Below, piece by piece: positions 8,743-16,729 of a DNA stretch of 42,987 nt. Positions within the stretch are counted from its first letter, which is position 1. Every line of letters starts with the position of its first letter. The stretch is taken from assembly GCA_020344055.1 (NCBI GenBank), contig CP070813.1, forward strand, positions 1,151,648-1,194,634, in the 5' to 3' direction. The notes under the pieces were generated by a model. That model saw only the letters and a program-made list of their open reading frames with translations. It was not told the origin of the DNA and ran no database searches. Both the position numbers and the translations under genes were made by a program. The DNA comes from Candidatus Zixiibacteriota bacterium. Its GTDB lineage: Bacteria > Zixibacteria > MSB-5A5 > UBA10806.

Positions 8743-9156
8743 ATGGCAGAAACTATCAAGAAGGCGGAGTATTACTACGCTATAGTGGAGGACAAGCCGG
8801 GAGAGGCTCGCAAACTTCTGGAATTTTGCAGCGCCCACGGGGTAAGTCTCACGAACATCACGGCCTTCCCCGCGGGCGAGGGCAAGGCCCAGATCGATTT
8901 CTTTCCCGAGGATGTCGATATGCTAAAAATTGCCGCGGAGGAGGCCGGCATTCCCCTGGTGGGGCCCAAGAAGGCGTTCCTGATCCAGGGAGACGACCGG
9001 ATAGGCGTCCTGATTGAATACCACTTAAGGCTTTCCGGCGCCGGTGTCAATGTTTACGCCGCCAACGGCACCAATGACGGACGGGGCGGGTTCGGGTATG
9101 TGCTCTGGGTAAGATCGGAGGACTACGATAAGGCGGCGAACGCATTAGGACTGTGA
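8743..9156 (+). CDS. ACT domain-containing protein
   Basis: This small cytoplasmic 137-aa protein appears to have two ACT-type repeats: YYYAIVEDKPGEARKLLEF ... NITAFPAG (about residues 10-60) and AFLIQGDDRIGVLIEYHLRL ... VNVYAANG (about 78-135). ACT domains bind amino acids or similar ligands and usually control a linked enzyme. Here there is no attached enzyme domain, so it may be a free regulatory subunit or sensor. A strong GGGAGG lies 6 bp before the ATG. TATAAG at 8719-8724 could be a -10 box. It faces away from wecB and no neighbour points to a target. Confidence 0.8.
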   Translation: MAETIKKAEYYYAIVEDKPGEARKLLEFCSAHGVSLTNITAFPAGEGKAQIDFFPEDVDMLKIAAEEAGIPLVGPKKAFLIQGDDRIGVLIEYHLRLSGAGVNVYAANGTNDGRGGFGYVLWVRSEDYDKAANALGL

Positions 9157-9659
9157 TAGAATATCAGACATAGATCATGCGGATGTATCGTCAAGGCCAT
9201 CTATTTATTTGCGGATACCGGGTTTTTCGCCGGTTTGACCTTTATCCAGATCTTAAATTCTTCGGGCAAGTCCGGGCGATTTCCTCCGCCAGAGCCGCGT
9301 ATACCGCGTCCGCCCCCCGGCTTCATTCCTCCAGGAAATCCTTTCCCATCCCCGCAAGGTGCCTTTCCCTACCATTCGTTTCCATCTTTCGCAGCCTATA
9401 TATCCTCTGTTTAAAATCCGATCGAGACTACAATCCTTACTTTATCATAGACCAGTTTCAACCGCCGGCGGTCCAGAGGAATCGGGTTCTGCCGAAATCG
9501 GCCATAAAAAGAGAAATTGCATCAATTATGATCCAGCCTTAAATAACCACGTTAATCCTGCCGATTATCTTAATACAGACGCCGTTATAACTACGTGTAT
9601 TTGCCATGTTTTCGTTAGATAAAATACATTTGCGGGTATTGCGGCTTGGAGAGCGCCAG
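9157..9659. other. Intergenic stretch of about 500 bp without a confident gene
   Basis: Neither strand carries a convincing full gene. A plus-strand frame from 9177 to 9542 has an unlikely composition and no ribosome site. The minus strand carries two suggestive pieces. One is a 41-aa frame at 9201-9326 (listed separately). The other is an open stretch at about 9411-9524 whose end reads LVYDKVRIVVSIGF before a stop, like the last strand of an outer-membrane barrel. The minus strand may hold the worn remains of a secreted or outer-membrane protein gene. Confidence 0.5.
9201..9326 (-). CDS. Possible small Gly-rich protein (41 aa), doubtful
   Basis: The frame begins MKPGGGRGIRGSGGG and continues RPDLPEEFKIWIKVKPAK to a TAG at 9201. 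Its open frame extends 14 codons further upstream without another start codon. A GGAGG lies only 1 bp from the ATG, too close for normal use. The glycine-rich part followed by a hydrophobic-basic tail resembles C-terminal ends of small secreted proteins in FCB bacteria, so this may be a gene fragment rather than a working gene. Confidence 0.25.
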   Translation of the reverse strand: MKPGGGRGIRGSGGGNRPDLPEEFKIWIKVKPAKNPVSANK

Positions 9660-10037
9660 ATGGTGGAAGAACGAAAATTAAGACGTTTTCAGGTAATGTC
9701 TTATCTAAAAATATGTTATAGCGATACAGGCATAGGGCTGGGGAGAGTCGTTGACATTACCCCCGAAGGTATGAGATTATCCTGTGAGGAACCGATTCAG
9801 ACCGATCGGACTTTGACCTTCAGTTTGTCACTTCCAGCAGTTTCCGTAGGAGACAGCGAAATCATTTTCGACGCCGATGTCATATGGTGCAAGAGATCTA
9901 AAAATCGGGAATTATATGATACCGGCATTAGATTAAAGAACCTGTCGCCGGAAAAGATCGGAATGATCGAGAATTTCATGGAGAGGTCATCGAACGAGGA
10001 CCGCTGGTTTTCCATTATTAAATCCATGAATACATAA
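9660..10037 (+). CDS. PilZ domain protein
   Basis: The 125-aa protein fits the single PilZ domain that binds cyclic di-GMP: an N-terminal basic ERKLRRFQV (RxxxR-type motif), then VDITPEGMRLSC (usually DxSxxG), and a beta-barrel ending near GIRLKNLSPEKIGMIENFM. The role would be a c-di-GMP-dependent adaptor in motility, adhesion or envelope control. ATG 9660 is chosen because GGAGA lies 7 bp upstream and the PilZ arginines follow at once; an upstream ATG at 9606 adds 18 residues without family support. In the DITPEG motif the usual Ser is Thr. The gene appears monocistronic. Confidence 0.8.
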   Translation: MVEERKLRRFQVMSYLKICYSDTGIGLGRVVDITPEGMRLSCEEPIQTDRTLTFSLSLPAVSVGDSEIIFDADVIWCKRSKNRELYDTGIRLKNLSPEKIGMIENFMERSSNEDRWFSIIKSMNT

Positions 10038-10088
10038 TTAAAGCGAATCCCGCCTTAATATAATAAGTATAGCTTATGTTTACTCTTT

Positions 10089-10117
10089 TTGACAAATAAT
10101 CTATATCATCTTATAAT
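10089..10117 (+). promoter_or_regulatory. Perfect consensus sigma-70 promoter for the M1 peptidase
   Basis: TTGACA (10089-10094) and TATAAT (10112-10117) are separated by exactly 17 bp, a perfect match to the sigma-70 consensus. An AT-rich stretch just upstream (10055-10088) could act as an UP element. The leader to the ATG at 10178 would be about 54 nt. Confidence 0.85.
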
Positions 10118-10177
10118 GGAACTGAATCAGGGAGTTTTTCGGTTCATCTAATAAAACAAAAAAACAAGGATCGAAGG

Positions 10178-12448
10178 ATGAGGATAAAGTTGATTGTGGT
10201 GATGTTTATAATTCTCGCTCTGGCGGCAAATACCTTTGCCCAGAAGATTGTAAGCAGGGAGGACTTTCGCAACTCCGAATGGCGGATGAAAAGCGAATAT
10301 TATAAGAAATTGCTGGAAAGAAACGGGGGTAGCGTAGCTCTGGATCAATCCGATTACGACGTAAAATACTGGGAACTCGATGTCGATGTCACCAATATCA
10401 TCGGTCAGATTATTTACGGCAAAGTAACCATGACCTCCGAAAGCATGGTAAACGGCCTTACTACAGTCGACTACGATTTTCATAGCAATATGACGGTCGA
10501 TTCGGCATTTATGGGCGGCAATACGGTATCATATACAAGACCGAACCATCTTATCAGGGTAACTCTCGATAGGGCGTATGATGAGGGCGAGCAATTCACC
10601 ACGGTTATTTATTATCACGGTCATCCCCCGGGCGGGAATTGGGGTTCGTTTACGTGGGGTCAGCATAACGGGCAACCGATTATCTCGACCCTGTCGGAGC
10701 CGGAAGGAGCCCGCGAATGGTGGCCCTGTAAAGATATGCCTCATGATAAATCCGATTCCTCCGACGTTTATATAACAGTACCGGATAACCTGGTGGCAAC
10801 ATCCAACGGCCGCCTGGTAAGCAATAATAATAACGGTAACGGCACCCGCACGTTTCACTGGCAAAATTCCTATCCCATCACGACTTATCTGATATCGCTG
10901 GCCATTTCCAACTACCAGAGTTTCACAGATTGGTATGTCAATACCGGCGGCGATTCCATGCCGATAGTGAATTATGTCTATCCCGAGCATTACAACCAGG
11001 CGGTCGAGGATTTGAACATCATCCCCCAGGCCATAGGCATATTTGCGGACATGTTCGGAGAGTATCCCTTTATCAATGAAAAATACGGGCATTCCATATT
11101 CGCCTGGGGCGGCGCCATGGAACACCAGTGCAACACCAGTTACGGCTCCATGCTAATAACGGGAGGCCATGACTACGATTGGATAGCGGTTCATGAGCTC
11201 GCCCATATGTGGTTCGGGGATCTGATAACCTGCGATACCTGGCCGAATATATGGACGAACGAGGGTTTCGCGTCATACCTCGAAGCCCTCTGGACGGAGG
11301 AACTCCTTGGACACGCGGCCTACCTGAATTATATGAGGATCAGCAATGGAGTACTATACCCCAGCGGCCCGATTTACGATCCCTGGCCCCTCTTCGATGG
11401 CAATACCGTTTACAACAAGGGTTCCTGGATTTTACATATGCTCCGGGGCGTTATGGGTGACGAGACGTTTTTTGACGCCATGTACGGCTACGCCAACCAT
11501 CCCGATCACATGTACGGAACAATCACCACCCAGCAGTTCCAGGCCATTATGGAGCAGTATTACGGCGCCTCTCTCACCTGGTATTTCCAGCAATGGCTGT
11601 GGGGAGTAAACCGCCCGACCTATCAATATTCCTGGATGGCGGAGAATATCGGCGGCGGTCAGTACGAGCTTTTCCTGCATATAGACCAGGTGCAGGTACC
11701 GCCGACTCCTACGGTTTTCACGATGCCGATCAAAATTTACCCGAGGATAGGCGGTGTCGACACCTTGGTTACTGTTTGGAACGACAGCCGCGAGGACGAT
11801 TTCCGAATCGTTTTAGACGGCAATCCTACTATGGTTCGATTCGATATTGACGATTGGGTGCTTAAATTCGCGAGTCAGACATCTTATACCATGAATATTG
11901 TGACTACGGAATTGCCTGACGGCGATCCCGGAGAACCCTATTCCGAGGTAATCGAGGCCCGCGGTGGAAACGGGCAGTATACATTCACGCTGTATAACGG
12001 CAGCCTTCCCGACGGTTTGACCCTCGATGAGAACACCGGCGTCATAAGCGGCACTCCCGTGGCTGAGGGAGTTTATGATTTCACCATCCGCTGCACCGAT
12101 ACGACCCCCTATACCGATGACCAGGAATATACTGTAATTATCGGCGTTATAGTCGATACCGAGGAGGATGAGCCCCCGCAACCATGGCAGTTCGCCCTGA
12201 TAGGGAACTATCCCAATCCCTTCAATAATTCGACAATATTAAAGTTCAGGCTGGCCGAGGAATTGCCGGTAAGACTCGATATCTACAATCTCCAGGGCCA
12301 GAAAGTCGAAAGCCTGGTTGACGGTGTTTTGGGCGCGGGCGCGCACGAGGTTATCTGGAAGGCCGGTTCCGTGGCATCGGGCGTATATTTCTACAGATTG
12401 GACGTTGGAAGCAGCAGCTCTGTCAAGAAAATGACTTTGATTAAATAA
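10178..12448 (+). CDS. Secreted M1 family metallo-aminopeptidase with T9SS-type sorting domain
   Basis: The 756-aa protein begins with a signal peptide (1-21, cleavage near TFAQ). The M1 domain spans about 50-480, with the substrate motif GGAMEHQ (311-317; usually GAMEN), the zinc motif HELAH (339-343), the third zinc ligand Glu362 in NEGFASY, and Tyr412 of the YxKG motif, so it should be active and remove N-terminal residues from peptides. An Ig/cadherin-like putative-Ig module (about 578-658, containing LPDGLTLDENTGVISGTP) follows. A C-terminal domain of about 80 aa starts at NYPNPFN and ends GVYFYRLDVG ... MTLIK, the type A sorting signal of the type IX secretion system. It is probably exported to the surface or medium. 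It has its own promoter and a strong terminator. Confidence 0.93.
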   Translation: MRIKLIVVMFIILALAANTFAQKIVSREDFRNSEWRMKSEYYKKLLERNGGSVALDQSDYDVKYWELDVDVTNIIGQIIYGKVTMTSESMVNGLTTVDYDFHSNMTVDSAFMGGNTVSYTRPNHLIRVTLDRAYDEGEQFTTVIYYHGHPPGGNWGSFTWGQHNGQPIISTLSEPEGAREWWPCKDMPHDKSDSSDVYITVPDNLVATSNGRLVSNNNNGNGTRTFHWQNSYPITTYLISLAISNYQSFTDWYVNTGGDSMPIVNYVYPEHYNQAVEDLNIIPQAIGIFADMFGEYPFINEKYGHSIFAWGGAMEHQCNTSYGSMLITGGHDYDWIAVHELAHMWFGDLITCDTWPNIWTNEGFASYLEALWTEELLGHAAYLNYMRISNGVLYPSGPIYDPWPLFDGNTVYNKGSWILHMLRGVMGDETFFDAMYGYANHPDHMYGTITTQQFQAIMEQYYGASLTWYFQQWLWGVNRPTYQYSWMAENIGGGQYELFLHIDQVQVPPTPTVFTMPIKIYPRIGGVDTLVTVWNDSREDDFRIVLDGNPTMVRFDIDDWVLKFASQTSYTMNIVTTELPDGDPGEPYSEVIEARGGNGQYTFTLYNGSLPDGLTLDENTGVISGTPVAEGVYDFTIRCTDTTPYTDDQEYTVIIGVIVDTEEDEPPQPWQFALIGNYPNPFNNSTILKFRLAEELPVRLDIYNLQGQKVESLVDGVLGAGAHEVIWKAGSVASGVYFYRLDVGSSSSVKKMTLIK

Positions 12449-12469
12449 TGGCCTCCAAAAGAGGTGGGG

Positions 12470-12496
12470 AAAAGCCGGGCATTAACCCGGCTTTTT
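12470..12496 (+). terminator. Rho-independent terminator after the M1 peptidase gene
   Basis: AAAAGCCGGG and CCCGGCTTTT form a 10-bp stem around a 6-nt loop, followed by a run of T. It starts 21 bp after the stop codon. Confidence 0.92.
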
Positions 12497-12508
12497 ATTT
12501 AAAATACC

Positions 12509-12537
12509 TTGAAAAGAAGATTCAAAAAATATAATTT
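12509..12537 (+). promoter_or_regulatory. Possible promoter of the tandem SET gene
   Basis: TTGAAA (12509-12514), 17 bp, then TAATTT (12532-12537). An overlapping TATAAT at 12530-12535 gives a 15-bp spacer. It lies just after the terminator and about 37 bp before the ATG. Confidence 0.4.
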
Positions 12538-12573
12538 CAAGATTTGTAAACTCGGAGACGCGATCAAGAAAAA

Positions 12574-13626
12574 ATGAGAAAGACCACTTCTCCCTTTGTC
12601 GAAAAAAGGAAATCGAAAATCCATGGTATGGGATTGTTCGCCAGTACCCTTATCCCTAAAGGCACCAGGATAATCGAATATGTCGGCGAAAAAATAACCA
12701 AGGCGGAGTCGGACCGGAGATACCAGAGGGCTCTGGAGAGGCGGCGTAACGGCAACGGCAAAAAGGGGACCGTCTATATTTTTACGTTAAACAAACGTTA
12801 CGATCTTGACGGCGATGTCCGCTGGAACACCGCCAGGTATATAAATCATTCCTGCGATCCCAACTGTGACACCGAGAACATCCATGGCCATATCTGGATA
12901 ACGGCTAACCGGAACATTAAAAAGGGCGAGGAGATATCATATAACTATGGCTATGATGTCGATTCCTGGTACGAGCATCCCTGCCGCTGCGGTTCCAGGC
13001 GATGCGTGGGCTATATCATGTCGGAGGATCGCTGGCCGGTGCTTAAACGTAAGCTGCTACAGATAGAAACCGCCGGAAGACTGGCGGGCAGGCCCGGCAG
13101 GCCCACAACCTCGCCCTATATCGACGTAAGGAGATCGAAAATACACGGTACCGGGGTTTTCGCCAGAAAAGATATCGCCCCCGACACCGTAATAATCGAG
13201 TACGTGGGCGAGAAGATAACCAAGAAGGAATCCGACCGCAGATACCAGGTCGCCTGGGATAAGGCACAAAAAGGCAACGGCGAAAAAGGGACCGTGTATA
13301 TCTTCACGCTTGACGATAAGTACGATATCGACGGCGACATGCCCTGGAATACCGCCGGGTTTATAAATCATTCCTGCGATCCCAATTGCGAGACCGACAT
13401 CATAGACGGCCATATTTATATCATATCCCTACGCAATATTCGGAAGGGCGAGGAGCTGTCGTATAATTACGGTTACGATTTTGAATCCTGGCAGGATCAC
13501 CCCTGTAACTGCGGCGCCGCCAACTGCGTCGGATATATCCTGGACGAGGAACACTGGCCGAAGCTGAAACGGAAGCTCAAGCAGCTCAAAAGCCGCGGCC
13601 GGCGGCAGGTGACGTTTAAGAGATAG
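12574..13626 (+). CDS. Tandem double SET-domain protein methyltransferase
   Basis: This 350-aa protein consists of two complete SET domains in a row (about 12-148 and 184-325) joined by a short Gly/Pro/Arg linker and ended by a basic tail. Each copy has the SET core: KSKIHG[MT]G, IIEYVGEKIT, INHSCDPNC (SAM-binding and zinc Cys; His92 and His266), the catalytic-site SYNYGYD, and a post-SET cluster CxCxxxxC (C137, C139, C144; C311, C313, C318). The four-Cys arrangement is that of eukaryotic histone lysine methyltransferases. It likely transfers methyl from S-adenosylmethionine to protein lysines; the target is unknown. The copies share blocks such as GTVYIFTL and RRYQ, so they arose by internal duplication. 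GGAGA lies about 18 bp before the ATG, which is weak. The gene is alone between two terminators. Confidence 0.9.
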   Translation: MRKTTSPFVEKRKSKIHGMGLFASTLIPKGTRIIEYVGEKITKAESDRRYQRALERRRNGNGKKGTVYIFTLNKRYDLDGDVRWNTARYINHSCDPNCDTENIHGHIWITANRNIKKGEEISYNYGYDVDSWYEHPCRCGSRRCVGYIMSEDRWPVLKRKLLQIETAGRLAGRPGRPTTSPYIDVRRSKIHGTGVFARKDIAPDTVIIEYVGEKITKKESDRRYQVAWDKAQKGNGEKGTVYIFTLDDKYDIDGDMPWNTAGFINHSCDPNCETDIIDGHIYIISLRNIRKGEELSYNYGYDFESWQDHPCNCGAANCVGYILDEEHWPKLKRKLKQLKSRGRRQVTFKR

Positions 13627-13668
13627 ATATCATTTTATCGACTGGGCGCATGACCCAAAATAAAGGAA

Positions 13669-13689
13669 GGGTCGATCTGAAATCGACCC
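13669..13689. terminator. Bidirectional terminator between convergent genes
   Basis: GGGTCGAT and ATCGACCC form an 8-bp stem with a 5-nt loop, centred between the convergent ends of the SET gene and the M48 gene. T-rich sequence follows on both strands (CTTTATT on plus; CCTTCCTTTATTTT on minus). Confidence 0.75.
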
Positions 13690-13717
13690 CTATGAAAGTC
13701 TTTATTCGGAATATACT

Positions 13718-14524
13718 CTACGGTTTATAATATTGCATGGCCTCCGGCAGAGCTTCTTTGATTTTCCTGATGCGGGTCTCGTCGGAGGGGTGGGTGCTGA
13801 GAAACTCCGGCGGCGCGCCCGATTTTCCGGCCGCCATCCGCTCCCAGAACGCCACCGCCTCGTTGGGGTTGTATCCGGCCATGGCCATGAAGATCAATCC
13901 CAGGTGGTCGGCCTCGGACTCGTGGGTGCGGCTGTAGGGAAGCAATACGCCGACGGTCGCGCCGACACCATATGCCGCCAGGAACAGGTTCTGGGTCTCC
14001 TCTTTTTTGGTTTCGAGGGCTTTGGCCAGCGCCATCCCGCCTAACTGCGTCACCAGCCCCTGGCTCATGCGCTCGTTGCCATGATTAGCTACCGCGTGGG
14101 CAATCTCGTGCCCCATCACCACCGCCAGGCCGGTTTCATCTTTAGTAACGGGCAGTATCCCGGTGTATACCACCACTTTTCCCCCCGGCATGCACCAGGC
14201 GTTGACGGCGGAGTCCTCCACCAGGTTGAATTCCCACTCATAACCTCTCAGACGACTGGACTTGCCCTGTTGAGCAAAATACTGCTCGACCGCCCTCTGG
14301 ATTCTTACACCGACTCTTTTTACCATAGCGGTTTGTAGCTTGTCGGTGCTCAACTTATTGCTGGAGATAAAGTCCGAGTATTGCTGAAAACTCATGGAGT
14401 TAAGCTCGGAATTGGGGATGAGCAGAAGCTGTTTCCGCCCGGTTATCGGGGCGGTGGCGCAGGTTAAGATCAAAAGCAGGACTAAAGGAACCGCTATTTT
14501 CTCGATTTTCACGTAAATTTTCAT
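13718..14524 (-). CDS. M48 family metalloprotease, probable lipoprotein or exported protein
   Basis: The 268-aa zinc protease of the periplasmic YggG/LoiP/BepA-like group helps degrade misfolded envelope proteins. The N-terminus is hydrophobic (10-22) and ends LILTCATAPITGRKQLL; the Cys and following TGR match lipoproteins of this family, although the lipobox has Thr at -1. The zinc motif HEIAH is at 139-143 and the third-ligand motif ESEAD at 202-206, with the usual LSTHPSDETRIRKI tail. ATG 14524 is chosen because AGGGG precedes it closely and the signal sequence follows directly. Longer upstream starts would add residues that overlap its own promoter. Confidence 0.9.
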   Translation of the reverse strand: MKIYVKIEKIAVPLVLLLILTCATAPITGRKQLLLIPNSELNSMSFQQYSDFISSNKLSTDKLQTAMVKRVGVRIQRAVEQYFAQQGKSSRLRGYEWEFNLVEDSAVNAWCMPGGKVVVYTGILPVTKDETGLAVVMGHEIAHAVANHGNERMSQGLVTQLGGMALAKALETKKEETQNLFLAAYGVGATVGVLLPYSRTHESEADHLGLIFMAMAGYNPNEAVAFWERMAAGKSGAPPEFLSTHPSDETRIRKIKEALPEAMQYYKP

Positions 14525-14561
14525 TTTTCCCCTCGATTTTAATCGATTTATTTTTATGTGA

Positions 14562-14590
14562 ATATTAGACGTTTGATCCCGTGATGTCAA
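14562..14590 (-). promoter_or_regulatory. Promoter of the M48 gene
   Basis: On the minus strand TTGACA (14590-14585), 17 bp, then TAATAT (14567-14562). The ATG lies about 37 bp further on. It is divergent from the promoter at 14612. Confidence 0.65.
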
Positions 14591-14611
14591 TTACATATCA
14601 ATTTCCCGATA

Positions 14612-14640
14612 TTGACACGCTCTTTTCAAATTACCATATT
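14612..14640 (+). promoter_or_regulatory. Promoter of the GNAT gene, predicted leaderless
   Basis: TTGACA (14612-14617), 17 bp, then CATATT (14635-14640), only 5 bp before the ATG at 14646. A start of transcription about 7 bp after the -10 box would fall on the start codon. No ribosome site is present. Confidence 0.55.
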
Positions 14641-14645
14641 ATATT

Positions 14646-15419
14646 ATGAATTATACTGCGGATAAAGAAGAGCTTTACCGTCATTTCCGGAAAGACCCGA
14701 TACTTTTCGGATATCATATCGGCGATCTGGACGACTTCTATTTTGGAAACTGCAAATGGGCCAAGCTCGGGGAAAATGAAATAGAAGAGGCGATTCTTAT
14801 ATACACCGGGCTGGAAACGCCCACTGTCTTGGCTTTCGGGATTAATGAAAATTTCAACAGTTTTCTCGAAGATCTGCTTCCCGAACTGCCGAATAGATTT
14901 TACAGCCATTACCAGAAAGACTGTCTGGATGTTTTCCGACAGGCTTATAATGACAAATCCCTGGGCACTCATCTGAAAATGAAACTTGTTTCAGACGATT
15001 TCAATGACCATCTCGACGACGGCCCGGAGATCAAGCGTTTGGATATGACGCATAAAAAGAGCCTGCTGGAGCTGTACAGGAGATCTTACCCGGCCAATTA
15101 CTTCGATGACCGTATGCTGGAAACCGGGAAATATTTCGGAGGTTTCATCAATGGAGAAATAGTCTGCGTGAGCGGCGTGCATGTGCATTCCGACGAATAT
15201 AAGATCTCGGTTCTGGGGAACATAACCACTCATCCGGATTATCGGGGAAAGGGGCTGGCTACGGCAGTTACGGCGAGACTTGTGAAGGAACTTCACGCCA
15301 ACGGCAATACGGTGGCCCTGAACGTTAAAAAAGACAATTTTGCGGCGATCAAATGTTACGAAAAGCTCGGTTTTAAGATATATTGCGAGTACGAGGAGTC
15401 GTATTTTACCAGGAAATGA
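14646..15419 (+). CDS. GNAT family N-acetyltransferase
   Basis: The 257-aa cytoplasmic protein has a C-terminal GNAT domain (about 125-257) with the acetyl-CoA loop DYRGKGLATAV and the late motif NFAAIKCYEKLGF. The N-terminal half (1-120) begins YRHFRKDPILFGYHIGDLDDFYF, like the GNAT subfamily that has a degenerate first GNAT copy. The substrate is unknown. There is no ribosome site before the ATG; the promoter lies so close that the mRNA should be leaderless. The M55 peptidase gene follows after 30 bp and is likely co-transcribed. Confidence 0.85.
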   Translation: MNYTADKEELYRHFRKDPILFGYHIGDLDDFYFGNCKWAKLGENEIEEAILIYTGLETPTVLAFGINENFNSFLEDLLPELPNRFYSHYQKDCLDVFRQAYNDKSLGTHLKMKLVSDDFNDHLDDGPEIKRLDMTHKKSLLELYRRSYPANYFDDRMLETGKYFGGFINGEIVCVSGVHVHSDEYKISVLGNITTHPDYRGKGLATAVTARLVKELHANGNTVALNVKKDNFAAIKCYEKLGFKIYCEYEESYFTRK

Positions 15420-15449
15420 AAATAGCAGCAATGAAGGAAGGGAAATAAA

Positions 15450-16247
15450 TTGAAGATCTTCATCAGCGCCGATATAGAGGGGACCACCGGCATAACGGTC
15501 TGGACCGAATGCGAGAAGGGAAAACCCGATTACGAGGAATTTCAAAAGCAGATGACCGCCGAGGTGGTGGCTGCCTGCGAGGGGGCTATGGAGGGCGGGG
15601 CAAGAGAGATCATAATTAAGGATGCGCACGACACCGCCAGGAATATTATCGTCTCGAAACTGCCCGAAAATGTCAAATTGATACGAGAGTGGAGCGGGCA
15701 CCCCTTCCAGATGGTGCAGGGGTTGGATGAATCGTTTGACGCGGCCATTTTTACCGGCTACCATTCCCGCGCGGGTTCCGATACCAATCCGCTGGCCCAT
15801 ACCTTTACCGATTCGGTGATGTATATCAAGGTTAATGGCCGCTTTGCGTCGGAGTTTTTGATCAATTCCTATTCGGCCGCGTACGTGGGAGTGCCGGTCG
15901 TGATGGTTACCGGCGATAAAGGAATATGCGAGGAGGCAAAAGGGGTCAATCCCGGCATACTTACGGTGCCGGTCAGCGAAGGTGAAGGGACTTCGAATAT
16001 CAGCATTCACCCCAATCTCGCGGTTAAAAAGATAAAAGAGACCGCGAAAAAAGCGGTAAGCGGCGATCTGAGTAAATGCAAAATAGAATTACCGGGCAAA
16101 TCTGAGGTGGAGATTTTATATAAAGACAACAGGTTGGCTTATAAAACGTCCTTCTATCCCGGCGCCCGGCTGGAAGGAACACATACCATAAAATTTGAAA
16201 GTAACGATTACTTCGACGTATTGAGGCTTTTATCTTTTATGAAATAA
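15450..16247 (+). CDS. M55 family D-aminopeptidase (DppA-like)
   Basis: The 265-aa zinc aminopeptidase belongs to the DppA group, which removes N-terminal D-amino acids such as D-Ala from peptides released from cell walls. The metal-site motifs are in the expected order: SADIEGTTG (6-14), KDAHDTARN (58-66), TGYHSRAG (about 102-109) and FASEF (about 132-136). Length is normal. The start codon is TTG, supported by GGAAGGG 7-8 bp upstream; the nearby ATG at 15431 is out of frame and stops at once. It is co-directional with the GNAT gene, so the pair may act in recycling or modifying amino-sugar or peptide material. Confidence 0.9.
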   Translation: MKIFISADIEGTTGITVWTECEKGKPDYEEFQKQMTAEVVAACEGAMEGGAREIIIKDAHDTARNIIVSKLPENVKLIREWSGHPFQMVQGLDESFDAAIFTGYHSRAGSDTNPLAHTFTDSVMYIKVNGRFASEFLINSYSAAYVGVPVVMVTGDKGICEEAKGVNPGILTVPVSEGEGTSNISIHPNLAVKKIKETAKKAVSGDLSKCKIELPGKSEVEILYKDNRLAYKTSFYPGARLEGTHTIKFESNDYFDVLRLLSFMK

Positions 16248-16252
16248 TAATT

Positions 16253-16729
16253 TCACTTCAGCGGAAGTCGCATTACTACTTCGGCACCGTCCATCTCGCC
16301 GGTTCGAGTGAATCCCAGCTTGTTATAAAAACCCTCGGGGCTACCATCCCCCGGCACGCAGCTGGTTAAGAATTCGGTAGCATGGGGTAAACCTTTTACG
16401 TATTCAATTATAAGTTTCATGGCCTTATAACCGAAGCCCATGCGCTGATATCGCTCGTCGATCATCAATCGCCACAGGAAATACTCCGGTTTTTCAGTGT
16501 CCTTATAGAGCATCAAGAATCCGACAGGGGTATCGTCGGCATAGACGGCCCTGAACCAGGCGGTTTCGTTGAAGAAAGCTTCCGCTATGGATACCGCGTT
16601 GGGCGCCACAAAACCCCTCTGTGATTCGGAAACCTTAAGGTTACAAATCGTTCTCACCGTATCCTTGTTGATTTCTTTTAGAGTTACACTCGATTCCGGC
16701 TTTACGGCCATCTCTTTTTCATCGCTCAT
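16253..16729 (-). CDS. GNAT family acetyltransferase, diamine/spermidine acetyltransferase-like
   Basis: The 158-aa protein resembles the small GNATs that acetylate spermidine or diamines (BltD/PaiA-like): QRGFVAPNAVSIAEAFF, YADDTPVGFLMLY, FLWRLMIDERYQRMGFGYKAM (the acetyl-CoA loop), and FYNKLGFTRTGE. The ATG at 16729 follows GAGGTG at a good distance and overlaps the stop of the upstream tag gene (ATGA), so the two are translationally coupled. The exact substrate is uncertain. It is convergent with the M55 gene with only 5 bp between. Confidence 0.88.
   Translation of the reverse strand: MSDEKEMAVKPESSVTLKEINKDTVRTICNLKVSESQRGFVAPNAVSIAEAFFNETAWFRAVYADDTPVGFLMLYKDTEKPEYFLWRLMIDERYQRMGFGYKAMKLIIEYVKGLPHATEFLTSCVPGDGSPEGFYNKLGFTRTGEMDGAEVVMRLPLK

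Noticed and set aside
9177-9542. Plus-strand 121-aa open frame
   Set aside because: No ribosome site, an unlikely composition rich in Arg/Ser/Pro, and no family pattern; the minus strand looks more gene-like here.
14991-16010. 339-aa minus-strand frame opposite the GNAT and M55 genes
   Set aside because: Both plus-strand genes have complete family motifs; the antisense frame spans their junction and has no recognisable domain.
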